12,912 bases of DNA from JARRLC01 sp050290865 (lineage in GTDB: Bacteria; Pseudomonadota; Alphaproteobacteria; Rhizobiales; Rhodomicrobiaceae): assembly GCA_050290865.1 (NCBI GenBank), contig JBNKIW010000058.1:1-12912 (forward strand), given 5' to 3'. A program made the position numbers and the translations under genes. Position 1 is the stretch's first letter. Each line of letters starts with the position of its first letter. Under the pieces are notes generated by a model that worked only from the letters and a program-made list of their open reading frames with translations, made no database searches and was not told where the DNA came from. Positions 1 to 6,618 of the stretch are shown one piece after another.

Positions 1-2
1 GC

Positions 3-116
3 TTCAACGGCGTGGCGACGAAATATCTTCCAAGCTATCTTGGCTGGCGGCGGCTGTTCGAGCGCGAAGGCGATGAAATGACCGCTCAGCGCTGTCTCCT
101 GGCGGCACTGGCATGA
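3..116 (+). mobile_element. Insertion-sequence transposase, C-terminal fragment (cut by the window edge)
   Basis: An open frame enters from the left edge and ends at TGA 114-116, giving 37 residues that include NGVATKYLPSYLGWRR and finish in LLAALA. A KYLxxYLGWRR-type C-terminus is typical of DDE transposases of bacterial insertion sequences. I think of IS1595-like elements but cannot fix the family from so little. The rest of the gene lies outside the window, so whether it is intact is unknown. It points toward the 3' end of ubiV, whose stop is only 77 bases further on. A short inverted repeat (GGCGC 117-121, GCGCC 139-143) lies just behind the stop and could be part of the element's end. 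Confidence 0.5.
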
Positions 117-193
117 GGCGCAACAGTCAATGTAAACAGCGCCATATGGAAAGGGGGGCGATGGATTACTGAGTAGGACCGCCAAAGGGGCGC

Positions 194-1087
194 TCAGCAG
201 AATTTCGCCCCCTCGACGCCATGCAAAAATCCATTCGAAAATGTCCCCTTGTGGCATATCTGCCCAAGCGCTTCTCCGGCCGCGCGAGGCTCGCTGTGGC
301 CCTCGAGCACGTCACGGAACAGACGTGCTACGGCAACCATATCGCAGCTCTGCGGTGATAGCCGCAGGCCGGAAACACCTGCCTGTATGAGCGACGGGAT
401 GTCCGGGATCAGGTTCGAATAGGTGCGCGACAGCGTTTGCACACCGTTGACTGTCAAGAACGATTCGCCATCAAGGGTATCGAGATCGAGGCCGTCTGGA
501 TCTTCACCGCAGACAAATTGGCAACTGTCCTTCGCCAGGCCGTGAATACGGGCGTGATAACAACGCGCCGCAATAGCGAGTGGTATTCGCCCAAAGGCAG
601 CAACCTCGACCGCCACGACGGGCGGCACATTTGCTGCGATCTCCCGGATGGATGAAAGTGGCAATTCCGGCGGCAAACAGACGCGTGTTGCTCCCTGGTT
701 CGCGAGATAAGTTAGCGTCGCCTCGTTGTAGACATTGACATATGGACCGATGACATGGGGCCGCCCACCGAGATGTGCAAGTGCCGATATGTCGTTGGCC
801 TCTACGAGCAGGCCGGGCGTTGCTGCGAGTTCGGCAATTTGCCGCCTTTCCCGTTCGAGCGTCGGCAGAATAAGCGTAGAGAAGATCACCGTCTTACCCG
901 CACTCTCAAGCCGCATTGCCGCGTCAGCAATCAAGTCGGCATAAAAGGGTGCGCGCTTGGAACACACCACCTCGCCAAGGCAAACGAAATCAACGGGAGC
1001 CTCGTCAGCGATCCGCGCATAGAAGTCACTCCACTGTTCAGGAGGCCAGTTGAACAGTAGTGGTCCCAGAGTAAGCATCGTCGCCAT
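194..1087 (-). CDS. ubiV: UbiV, O2-independent ubiquinone hydroxylation protein (peptidase U32 family)
   Basis: Partner of UbiU in oxygen-independent hydroxylation of the ubiquinone ring; in characterised bacteria the two form a complex with one 4Fe-4S cluster each, and prephenate is reported as oxygen donor. The 297 residues match UbiV in length. Four cysteines fit the known cluster ligands: C42 (in VCSKR), C176, C189 and C193. The spacing 176-189-193 equals that of E. coli C180-C193-C197. The C-terminus SNGFLHGVEGAKF is family-typical. ATG at 1087 has an AGGAA Shine-Dalgarno 8-9 bases upstream; a second in-frame ATG three codons in is a less likely start. It lies 39 bases behind ubiU as last gene of ubiTUV. 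The U32 name implies a protease, but this branch is not one. Cytoplasmic, with no signal peptide or membrane segment. Confidence 0.93.
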   Translation of the reverse strand: MATMLTLGPLLFNWPPEQWSDFYARIADEAPVDFVCLGEVVCSKRAPFYADLIADAAMRLESAGKTVIFSTLILPTLERERRQIAELAATPGLLVEANDISALAHLGGRPHVIGPYVNVYNEATLTYLANQGATRVCLPPELPLSSIREIAANVPPVVAVEVAAFGRIPLAIAARCYHARIHGLAKDSCQFVCGEDPDGLDLDTLDGESFLTVNGVQTLSRTYSNLIPDIPSLIQAGVSGLRLSPQSCDMVAVARLFRDVLEGHSEPRAAGEALGQICHKGTFSNGFLHGVEGAKFC

Positions 1088-1126
1088 ACGTGAAATTCCT
1101 GGCCCATCGGCGCTTAACGTCCTTTG

Positions 1127-2125
1127 TTAGCGCCAAGTTTTCTTGTAAGCCCCTTGCGTTTCCGCTTGACCTTCCGCCAGAGCAAGCAATTGCTGCGTAT
1201 AGATCGACTCTCCGGCTGCAAGGGCATCCACAGCGCCCCGGAAGGTTCTCACCACGGATTCGATATAGGCACGGCCGCGCTGGCGCCCTTCGATCTTGAT
1301 CGCCGTAACGCCTGCTTCGGCAAGTGCTGGCAGCAATGCTGCCGCATTCAGGCTAACCGGATCTTCGAAAATGTGGCCGGTCAGTTTGGACGTGGAGAAG
1401 CGTCCCTTGCACAGGGTGGGATAAGCTACGGGCTTGTCCGCGCCGATACGGTTGATGGTGTAACTGCCCAGCCTGGATACGAGTTCGCCCTTTTCCTCGC
1501 GGTAACTGACATGGCCGGGCGGCGAGCAAACACCATGCATGTTCGGGGATTTACCCGTGGCGTAAGAGGAGAGGGAACAGCGCCCCTCTGTCATCACGCA
1601 GAGGCCACCAAACACGAAAACCTCGGTCTCGCAGTCAATTTCGGTAGTAAGTTTGGCAATTTCCTCGACCGTCAATACGCGTGGCAGCACAACGCGCTTG
1701 ACGCCAAATGCCCGGCTGTAGAAACCAATCGCATCCGGTGTGGAGGCTGCCGCCTGTACGGAAAGATGGAGCCTGAGGCCAGGATGCCGCCGTGCCGCAT
1801 AATCAAGCAGCCCAATGTCGCTGAGGATAACGGCATCGGCGCCGAACGCAGCGGCGTTGTTTACCGCCTGATGCCATAGCTCAAGCGCTCCAGCGCGGGG
1901 GAAGGTGTTAATCGCCACCAATACGCGCACACGACGGTCATGGGCATAACGGATGCCGTTCTGCAATTCGCGGGCGTTGAAGTTGAGGCCAGGAAAGTTG
2001 CGCGCGTTGGTTTCGTCTCGAAAACCGCAATAGACAGCGTCAGCACCAGCATCGACGGCGGCATGCAGAGCCGCGGGCGTGCCTGCGGGACATACCAGTT
2101 CGAGCGGTTTGATGGTTCTCGTCAT
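1127..2125 (-). CDS. ubiU: UbiU, O2-independent ubiquinone hydroxylation protein (peptidase U32 family)
   Basis: The second half of the UbiU-UbiV Fe-S complex that replaces the flavin monooxygenases (UbiI/H/F type) when oxygen is absent. The protein has 332 residues with an N-terminal LVCPAGTPAALHAAVDAGADAVY block, the normal opening of this family. Cysteines C176, C183, C200 and C239 have spacings of 7, 17 and 39, identical to E. coli C169/C176/C193/C232, so the 4Fe-4S site should be intact. The GGLCVMTEGRCSLSSY stretch around the first two ligands is strongly conserved. The start ATG at 2125 overlaps the ubiT stop in an ATGA, with no clear Shine-Dalgarno of its own, which indicates translational coupling. 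The C-terminus is slightly longer than in E. coli. Confidence 0.95.
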   Translation of the reverse strand: MTRTIKPLELVCPAGTPAALHAAVDAGADAVYCGFRDETNARNFPGLNFNARELQNGIRYAHDRRVRVLVAINTFPRAGALELWHQAVNNAAAFGADAVILSDIGLLDYAARRHPGLRLHLSVQAAASTPDAIGFYSRAFGVKRVVLPRVLTVEEIAKLTTEIDCETEVFVFGGLCVMTEGRCSLSSYATGKSPNMHGVCSPPGHVSYREEKGELVSRLGSYTINRIGADKPVAYPTLCKGRFSTSKLTGHIFEDPVSLNAAALLPALAEAGVTAIKIEGRQRGRAYIESVVRTFRGAVDALAAGESIYTQQLLALAEGQAETQGAYKKTWR

Positions 2126-2661
2126 GGTGCGGTTCGTTTCGGTGTCAGTCCTGCGGTGCCGGAACGTGCAAGATTCAGCGCGTCGCGTCCGATCCGGCTC
2201 AAGCCGCCACCAAACGGACCGAACGGCCGGAGCACTTCTTTGATGAGGTCTAGCCCCTCGGCGTCAAGCGCATTGCGCAGCGCAACCACAGTTTCCATAT
2301 CGCCATCGACGGTGATCTCTCGCGAGAAGAACAGCGCATCGCCGTCAATACGGCCTTCGGCAAGATCGATCAGCGCAATAAGCGGACCGCTGACGCGCGC
2401 ATCAAAAGAGCCCGGTTCAGCCTCCCTAATCACTTTGATCGAGGGTTTGTGCGGACCCAGCTTCATGATGAAAACGGCACTGATGTCAGTTGGTGCCACG
2501 GCAATCGTTTTTCCGGCGTGCTCGCCAAGCCGATCGAGGAGATCGGGATGCTCATAAGCAATGCGAGCGGCAAGGTACGAGGTGGCGATTTCAAGAGGCC
2601 GTAGCGGCAAGATGCGCGTGACGTCTGTCAGGAACCTCGGAAGCTGCTGAGTGTGCGGCAT
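2122..2661 (-). CDS. ubiT: UbiT, SCP2-domain lipid-binding accessory factor of anaerobic ubiquinone synthesis
   Basis: First gene of ubiTUV. UbiT carries a sterol-carrier-protein-2 fold and is the anaerobic counterpart of UbiJ, binding isoprenoid quinone intermediates so the cytosolic enzymes can reach them. From the ATG at 2661 it has 179 residues (E. coli UbiT about 174). The SCP2 core lies roughly at residues 45-140, with the signature run GDALFFSREITVDGDMETVV and then NALD. A longer reading from a TTG at 2721 exists, but the ATG at 2661 has an AGGA Shine-Dalgarno eight bases upstream and gives the family length, so I chose it. The 3' end overlaps ubiU by four bases (ATGA). Confidence 0.9.
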   Translation of the reverse strand: MPHTQQLPRFLTDVTRILPLRPLEIATSYLAARIAYEHPDLLDRLGEHAGKTIAVAPTDISAVFIMKLGPHKPSIKVIREAEPGSFDARVSGPLIALIDLAEGRIDGDALFFSREITVDGDMETVVALRNALDAEGLDLIKEVLRPFGPFGGGLSRIGRDALNLARSGTAGLTPKRTAP

Positions 2662-2679
2662 TAGAAGAGTCCTTGATCC

Positions 2680-2695
2680 GAGGTATAACCACCTC
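2680..2695. repeat. Inverted repeat GAGGT-N6-ACCTC in front of ubiT
   Basis: The half-sites GAGGT (2680-2684) and ACCTC (2691-2695) flank ATAACC. The repeat sits just upstream of the ubiT Shine-Dalgarno (about 2670-2673). It could be a protein-binding site or a small hairpin in the ubiT leader. Five-base arms can occur by chance. Confidence 0.3.
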
Positions 2696-2825
2696 AACGC
2701 AATCTCTATCGTTTCTGGCAATCGCGCACTGCGACAACACGTCGCTTATCGTGCCTTCGCCATCAGTGCCCTCTTCACCCATGCAATTATAATAAATGCG
2801 TTTAATAATAGATGCGCTGGATCGA

Positions 2826-2872
2826 ATTCCGGTTGCCTATCTTCGGCTTATCCGATCCATTTTTACCGGAAT
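2826..2872. repeat. Widely spaced inverted repeat ATTCCGGT / ACCGGAAT in the ubiD leader
   Basis: Eight-base arms lie at 2826-2833 and 2865-2872, 31 bases apart, between the AT-rich promoter core and the ubiD start. The arms could be two half-sites for a dimer or a loop-forming regulator, or a long hairpin in the ubiD leader RNA. No regulator is identified. Confidence 0.35.
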
Positions 2873-2910
2873 GGGGACGTTTTTCGCCATCTTACGAGAG
2901 AGGTCGCGTT

Positions 2911-4410
2911 TTGACGCAGCAAGAACCGCCTTCGTTTCCCGATCTCAGGACCTTTCTGAAACATCTCGAAAAGACCGATCAGTTGACGCGGATCGCACAC
3001 CCGGTCTCGGTTGTTCACGAGGTTACGGAGGTGCATCGGCGCGTACTGCGCAAGGGCGGTCCCGTCCTGTTGTTCGAGCAACCTGTTTTGGGCGATGGGC
3101 GCATTTCGCCAATGCCGTTGGCCGTGAACCTGTTCGGCACGATCGAACGCGTCGCGCTCGGCCTCGGCGTGGAGCCAGTTGGTCTTGAGGCGCTTGGCGC
3201 GATGCTGGCGTGGCTGCGTCACCCGGAACCACCTCGAAGCGCACGCGATGTGCTTCGGCAATTTCCAATGATCCGTGCCGCTCTGAATGCGCGGACAGCA
3301 GAAACTTGGCGCAAAAACGGCAGAGTTGTGCTCAAGGGTGATGAGGTGGACCTCGGCAATTTCCCCATTCAGACCTGCTGGCCGGATGAGCCTGCGCCGC
3401 TCATCACCTGGCCGCTGGTGATCACTTCGCCGCCTGGCGAATTCAACGCTCACCGCACCAATGTCGGGGTATACCGGCTGCAGGTGTTGGGGCGTAACCG
3501 GCTCATCGCGCGCTGGCTCACACATCGCGGCGGCGCGGTACACCATGCCTTGTGGCGAGAGCGCGGCGAACCCTGCCCCGTGGCCATCGCCATAGGTGCC
3601 AGCCCGTCGCTGATGCTGGCGGCGGCGATGCCCGTGCCGGAATCAGTGTCCGAGTTCACCATCGCGGGATTGCTGGCGCGGCGACGTCTCCGGTTGACGA
3701 AGGGCGTTACCGTGCCGCTTTTCGTTCCCGAGGAAGCTGAGATCGTGATCGAAGGCTATGCCTCGCCAAACGAAACCGCGCCGGAAGGTCCCTACGGCGA
3801 CCATACAGGCTATTACAACACTGTCGAACCGTTCCCTGTGATCGACGTCACGGCAATCACACACCGGCGGGCACCAATCTACGTCTCGACTTACACCGGC
3901 CGCCCGCCGGACGAGCCATCGATTATCGGGGAAGCATTCAATCGCATTTTCGTACCGCTGATACGCAAACAGTTCCCTGAAGTTGTGGACTTCTATCTGC
4001 CGCCCGAGGCATGCTCCTATCGCGTGGCCATAGTTTCGATGCGCAAGCGTTATCCGGGACAGGCGCGGCGGCTGATGCTGGGCTTGTGGTCGATGCTGCC
4101 CCAACTCACTTATACCAAGATGATCATTGTCGTTGACGAAGATATCGATGTGCGGAGCTGGCCCGATGTGATGTGGGCTGTGGCGACTCGCTCTGACACC
4201 TCGCGCGATGCTGTCCCCTTGACGGATACGCCAATCGACTATCTTGATTTCGCGTCGCCGAAACCGGGGCTCGGCGGCAAGCTCGGTATCGACGCTACCA
4301 ACAAGATCGAACCAGAGACCGCGCGTGAATGGGGCAAGGTGCTCGCCATGACGCCCGAGGTCGTCAGCCGCATCGACGGAATCTGGGAGCAGCTTGGTCT
4401 GGAACAATGA
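2911..4410 (+). CDS. ubiD: UbiD, prenyl-FMN-dependent 3-polyprenyl-4-hydroxybenzoate decarboxylase
   Basis: Removes the carboxyl group from 3-polyprenyl-4-hydroxybenzoate early in ubiquinone synthesis, using prenylated FMN supplied by UbiX. The family signature is clear: TNVGVYRLQ near the metal/prFMN site, EIVIEGY (Glu281), then APEGPYGDHTGYY with Glu292 and Asp297 in the positions of the catalytic acidic pair, and a C-terminal GIDATNK...REWG typical of UbiD. I chose the TTG at 2911 as start because GAGAGG lies seven bases upstream and the result is 499 residues (E. coli UbiD 497). The ATG at 2812 in the same frame would add 33 atypical residues, lacks a Shine-Dalgarno and falls next to the promoter core. 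The stop overlaps the ubiX start (ATGA). Confidence 0.9.
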   Translation: MTQQEPPSFPDLRTFLKHLEKTDQLTRIAHPVSVVHEVTEVHRRVLRKGGPVLLFEQPVLGDGRISPMPLAVNLFGTIERVALGLGVEPVGLEALGAMLAWLRHPEPPRSARDVLRQFPMIRAALNARTAETWRKNGRVVLKGDEVDLGNFPIQTCWPDEPAPLITWPLVITSPPGEFNAHRTNVGVYRLQVLGRNRLIARWLTHRGGAVHHALWRERGEPCPVAIAIGASPSLMLAAAMPVPESVSEFTIAGLLARRRLRLTKGVTVPLFVPEEAEIVIEGYASPNETAPEGPYGDHTGYYNTVEPFPVIDVTAITHRRAPIYVSTYTGRPPDEPSIIGEAFNRIFVPLIRKQFPEVVDFYLPPEACSYRVAIVSMRKRYPGQARRLMLGLWSMLPQLTYTKMIIVVDEDIDVRSWPDVMWAVATRSDTSRDAVPLTDTPIDYLDFASPKPGLGGKLGIDATNKIEPETAREWGKVLAMTPEVVSRIDGIWEQLGLEQ

Positions 4411-5021
4411 GCACGCCAAACCGTGTGACTCCGGCCGCGCTGCCTGTCGTCGTCGCCATTACGGGGGCGTCGGGGGCGGTGTTGGGAACCCGCGTCGTGC
4501 GCCATCTTGCGACGATTAGGGGCGTCGCCGTGCATCTGATCGTGACGACGGCCGGTCGGCGCATCCTCCTTCACGAAGCAGGCAAGGGCGCACTGACGGA
4601 ACTGGAAGAATATGTAGCCGTCGTCCATGATGTGGGCGATATCGGTGCCTGCATCGCCAGCGGGTCATACCCAACCGGCGGCATGATCGTGGCGCCGTGC
4701 TCGATCCGCACGCTCTCAGCCATCGCTTACGGCATCGCCGATGATCTCGTTGTGCGCGCGGCAGATGTGCATCTTAAGGAGAGAAGGCGGTTGGTGCTGG
4801 CGGTGCGCGAGACACCGCTGCATCTGGGCCATTTGCGCGCCATGACGGCGGTGACGGAAACGGGCGCCATCGTAATGCCGCCGGTCCCGGCGTTCTACCA
4901 TGAAGCGCGGAGCCTCGACACGGTGGTTGACAATTTCGCTGCGCGCGCCATCGATCTGCTTCGGTTGCCGGGTGGTGCGTGTGCTTCACCATGGACTGGC
5001 AATACGCAGCCCCCGGAATGA
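4407..5021 (+). CDS. ubiX: UbiX, flavin prenyltransferase
   Basis: Joins dimethylallyl phosphate to reduced FMN to make prenylated FMN, the cofactor of UbiD. The protein has 204 residues, normal for UbiX. It shows the FMN-binding GASGA loop at residues 20-24, the APCSIRTL block with Cys98-Ser99, RAADVHLKERRRLVL at about 117-131, RETPL (134-138) and the C-terminal MPPVPAFYHE (157-166). The ATG at 4407 overlaps the ubiD stop by four bases, so enzyme and cofactor supplier are translationally coupled. Earlier in-frame starts lie inside ubiD and are not needed. An AGGAG overlapping the UbiX stop serves the next gene. Confidence 0.93.
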   Translation: MSTPNRVTPAALPVVVAITGASGAVLGTRVVRHLATIRGVAVHLIVTTAGRRILLHEAGKGALTELEEYVAVVHDVGDIGACIASGSYPTGGMIVAPCSIRTLSAIAYGIADDLVVRAADVHLKERRRLVLAVRETPLHLGHLRAMTAVTETGAIVMPPVPAFYHEARSLDTVVDNFAARAIDLLRLPGGACASPWTGNTQPPE

Positions 5022-5037
5022 GGAGCGCGCATCATAT

Positions 5038-6069
5038 ATGAGCTATCTCGCGGCAATCGTTGTCGGCGGCGGTATCTTGGGGCTGTGGCAGGCTTTCGAG
5101 TTGGCACGACGCGGTCACACCGTGACATTGCGGGAAGCGATGCCTGAGGACGAAACCGGCACTGCCAGCCGCTTCGCAGGCGGCATGCTGGCTCCCGAAT
5201 GCGAAGCAGAAGGGGCACCGCCGGTCGTGCGCGAATTGGGCCTGGTTAGTCTCAAGATGTGGCGCGAGGCCTATCCCGCTGTCACTGCACGCGGTACGCT
5301 CGTCGTCACTGGCGCCCGCGATGTGGGCGAATTGCGCCGCTTCAGCATGATGACGCAGGGCCACAACGCGCTTGCCGCTGAAGCCATGGTGGCGCTGGAG
5401 CCGGAACTCGCTGGCCGCTTTGCGCAGGGCCTCTATTATTCTATTGAGGCGCATCTTGTGCCGAGAGACGCCCTGGCGTTCCTTGTTGGCGAATTGCGGC
5501 GCCTCGGCGTGACGTTGCAATTCGGGCAGCCGGTGCCGGAGCCGCTTTGGCTGGCGGCTGCAGCGGGCGAAGTCCTCATCGATTGTCGTGGCATTGCGGC
5601 GCGCGAGCAGGTGGCCGAGCTTCGCGGCGTTCGTGGCGAGATGGCCGTTGTGAAGGCGCCGAAAGTCAACCTTTCCCGCCCTGTTCGCCTGCTACATCCG
5701 CGCCTTCCACTCTATGTCGTGCCCTGGGGCGACGGCATTTACATGGTCGGAGCGACCATGATCGAGAGCGACGACGCGGGCGCGGTCAGAATACGCTCGG
5801 CGCTCGAGCTGCTGAGCACGGCTTGTGCGCTCAGTCCCGCCTTCGCCGATGCGCGTATCGTCGAATTGTCGGCCGGAGTAAGACCCGCTTTCCCGGCCAA
5901 TATCCCCAAAATCATACCGCAGCGCCGCAGGATCATTGTGAACGGTGCCTATCGCCACGGATTTCTGGTTGCGCCCGCAATGGCCGCGCTCGTCGCGGAC
6001 TACCTTGAATCCGGTGAAAAGAGTGCAGAGCATCGAATTTTCAGTTTGAATCGTGGATTGCCTTCTTAG
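5038..6069 (+). CDS. thiO: ThiO-like FAD-dependent glycine/D-amino-acid oxidase family protein
   Basis: Third gene of the ubiD-ubiX operon, 16 bases after ubiX, with AGGAG at 5021-5025 and ATG at 5038; 343 residues. The N-terminus carries an FAD-binding GGGILG (G10-x-G12-x2-G15) followed by TVTLREA. SRFAGGMLAPECE (residues 44-56), EAHLVPRDAL, GVRPAFPANIPKI (around Arg282) and GAYRHGFLVAPA (around 303-314) match the glycine oxidases ThiO known to me from alphaproteobacteria. ThiO makes dehydroglycine from glycine for the thiazole ring of thiamine, consuming O2. No thiS, thiG or thiE follows; a recombinase remnant begins about 20 bases later. Either this is a thi operon fragment joined to ubiDX, or the enzyme has another role with UbiD/UbiX. 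Family membership is solid; the substrate is not. Confidence 0.72.
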   Translation: MSYLAAIVVGGGILGLWQAFELARRGHTVTLREAMPEDETGTASRFAGGMLAPECEAEGAPPVVRELGLVSLKMWREAYPAVTARGTLVVTGARDVGELRRFSMMTQGHNALAAEAMVALEPELAGRFAQGLYYSIEAHLVPRDALAFLVGELRRLGVTLQFGQPVPEPLWLAAAAGEVLIDCRGIAAREQVAELRGVRGEMAVVKAPKVNLSRPVRLLHPRLPLYVVPWGDGIYMVGATMIESDDAGAVRIRSALELLSTACALSPAFADARIVELSAGVRPAFPANIPKIIPQRRRIIVNGAYRHGFLVAPAMAALVADYLESGEKSAEHRIFSLNRGLPS

Positions 6070-6089
6070 GCGAACCCGGAGGGGCGAGC

Positions 6090-6203
6090 AAACTGCGTGC
6101 GGTCCAATTGCTCTTGGGACACACCAAGATCGAAAGCACCGTGCGCTATCTCGGCGTCGAAGTCGACGATGCCCTCGCCATAGCCGAACAGGTCGATGTC
6201 TGA
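6090..6203 (+). pseudogene. Tyrosine recombinase/integrase remnant, C-terminal end only
   Basis: An open frame with no start codon runs to TGA 6201-6203 and encodes VQLLLGHTKIESTVRYLG plus a tail VEVDDALAIAEQVDV. This is the C-terminal catalytic box of a phage-type integrase: the active-site His is codon 6120-6122 and the nucleophile Tyr is codon 6147-6149. The Arg boxes and the whole N-terminal part are missing. Upstream the frame stays open into the thiO end, but the residues no longer resemble an integrase before about 6090, so the break lies there. A hairpin terminator follows eight bases after the stop. It marks the scar of a mobile element that removed or displaced whatever followed thiO. 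Confidence 0.75.
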
Positions 6204-6210
6204 GGTCCCA

Positions 6211-6234
6211 GGGTGGGGCAAACCTGCCCCACCC
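6211..6234 (+). terminator. Perfect 10-bp hairpin terminator
   Basis: GGGTGGGGCA (6211-6220), loop AACC, TGCCCCACCC (6225-6234): a perfect, very GC-rich stem with a four-base loop. It starts eight bases after the recombinase stop. The tail (GCTTTG) is only weakly U-rich, so strength as an intrinsic terminator is uncertain. It may now end the ubiDX-thiO transcript. A 12-base palindrome TGCCCGCGGGCA follows at 6239-6250. Confidence 0.6.
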
Positions 6235-6308
6235 GCTTTGCCCGCGGGCATGCCACTGAGATTTCGCCTTGCGGCAGCGCGGGATAGCAGTGAGAGGGGC
6301 GACTCCAG

Positions 6309-6351
6309 AGTGTCTTGCCATAACTCGACACTTGTAGTAACATCTCTACAA
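6309..6351 (+). promoter_or_regulatory. Promoter and double operator of the phd-vapC module
   Basis: The -35 TTGCCA (6315-6320) and -10 TAACAT (6338-6343) are 17 bases apart, a good sigma-70 layout. Two inverted repeats cover it: AGTGTC (6309-6314) / GACACT (6327-6332) flanks the -35, and TTGTAG (6332-6337) / CTACAA (6346-6351) flanks the -10. Their centres (6320.5 and 6341.5) are 21 bp apart, two helical turns, so two dimers could bind the same face. Autorepression by antitoxin or toxin-antitoxin complex is normal in this class. Confidence 0.65.
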
Positions 6352-6363
6352 ATGGAGGCACCT

Positions 6364-6618
6364 GTGACGATCACGACCTTTTCCAGCAGGGAATTCAACC
6401 AGGATACCAGCGGCGCCAAGAACGCCGCCAAACATGGCCCGGTGTTCATCACCGACCGCGGGCGCCCCGCCTATGTCCTGCTCACGGTTGAGGAATATCA
6501 GAAGCTCAGCCGGAGCGAGGCCAATATCGCGGATCTGCTTGCCATGCCGGGAGCGGAGGATATCGAATTTGAAGCGCCACGGCTCGGCGATGTCCCGCGT
6601 CCAGCGGATTTTTCCTGA
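6364..6618 (+). CDS. Type II antitoxin, Phd/YefM family
   Basis: DNA-binding antitoxin that neutralises the PIN toxin encoded next and should repress their common promoter. The 84 residues include the Phd/YefM N-terminal pattern FSSREFNQD, then AAKHGPVFITDRGRPAYVLLTVEEYQKL, diagnostic of the fold; the acidic C-terminal part (about 55-84) would wrap the toxin. I chose GTG 6364 because GGAGG lies five bases upstream; the in-frame ATG at 6352 would be practically leaderless given the -10 at 6338-6343. The stop overlaps the toxin start by one base (TGATG). Confidence 0.88.
   Translation: MTITTFSSREFNQDTSGAKNAAKHGPVFITDRGRPAYVLLTVEEYQKLSRSEANIADLLAMPGAEDIEFEAPRLGDVPRPADFS

Larger units (their letters stand above)
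2662..2910. promoter_or_regulatory. Shared control region of the divergent ubiTUV and ubiDX-thiO operons
   Basis: This 249-base gap separates the two divergent operons. Its core (about 2781-2811) is markedly AT-rich against a GC-rich background and holds TATAAT on the plus strand at 2788-2793 and TATAAT on the minus strand at 2791-2786. Overlapping divergent -10 elements are therefore possible, though I found no good -35 for either. Two inverted repeats lie on either side and are listed separately. I looked for an FNR-type site (TTGAT-N4-ATCAA), which would be expected for an anaerobic ubi operon; the TTGAT at 2673 lacks its second half. Confidence 0.5.

Noticed and set aside
1124..1879. Long plus-strand ORF of 251 residues inside ubiU
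   Set aside because: It is antisense to a gene with exact family motifs and cysteine spacing, and its translation has no recognisable pattern.
194..2125. Calling UbiU/UbiV proteases or collagenases because of the peptidase U32 family name
   Set aside because: The exact Fe-S cysteine pattern and the UbiT neighbour place them in the quinone hydroxylation branch.
2673..2690. TTGAT as possible FNR box in front of ubiT
   Set aside because: The partner half ATCAA is not found four bases later; the site does not fit the palindrome.
2863..4419. Minus-strand ORFs of 227 and 258 residues across ubiD
   Set aside because: They are shadows of ubiD; the plus-strand product is unmistakable.
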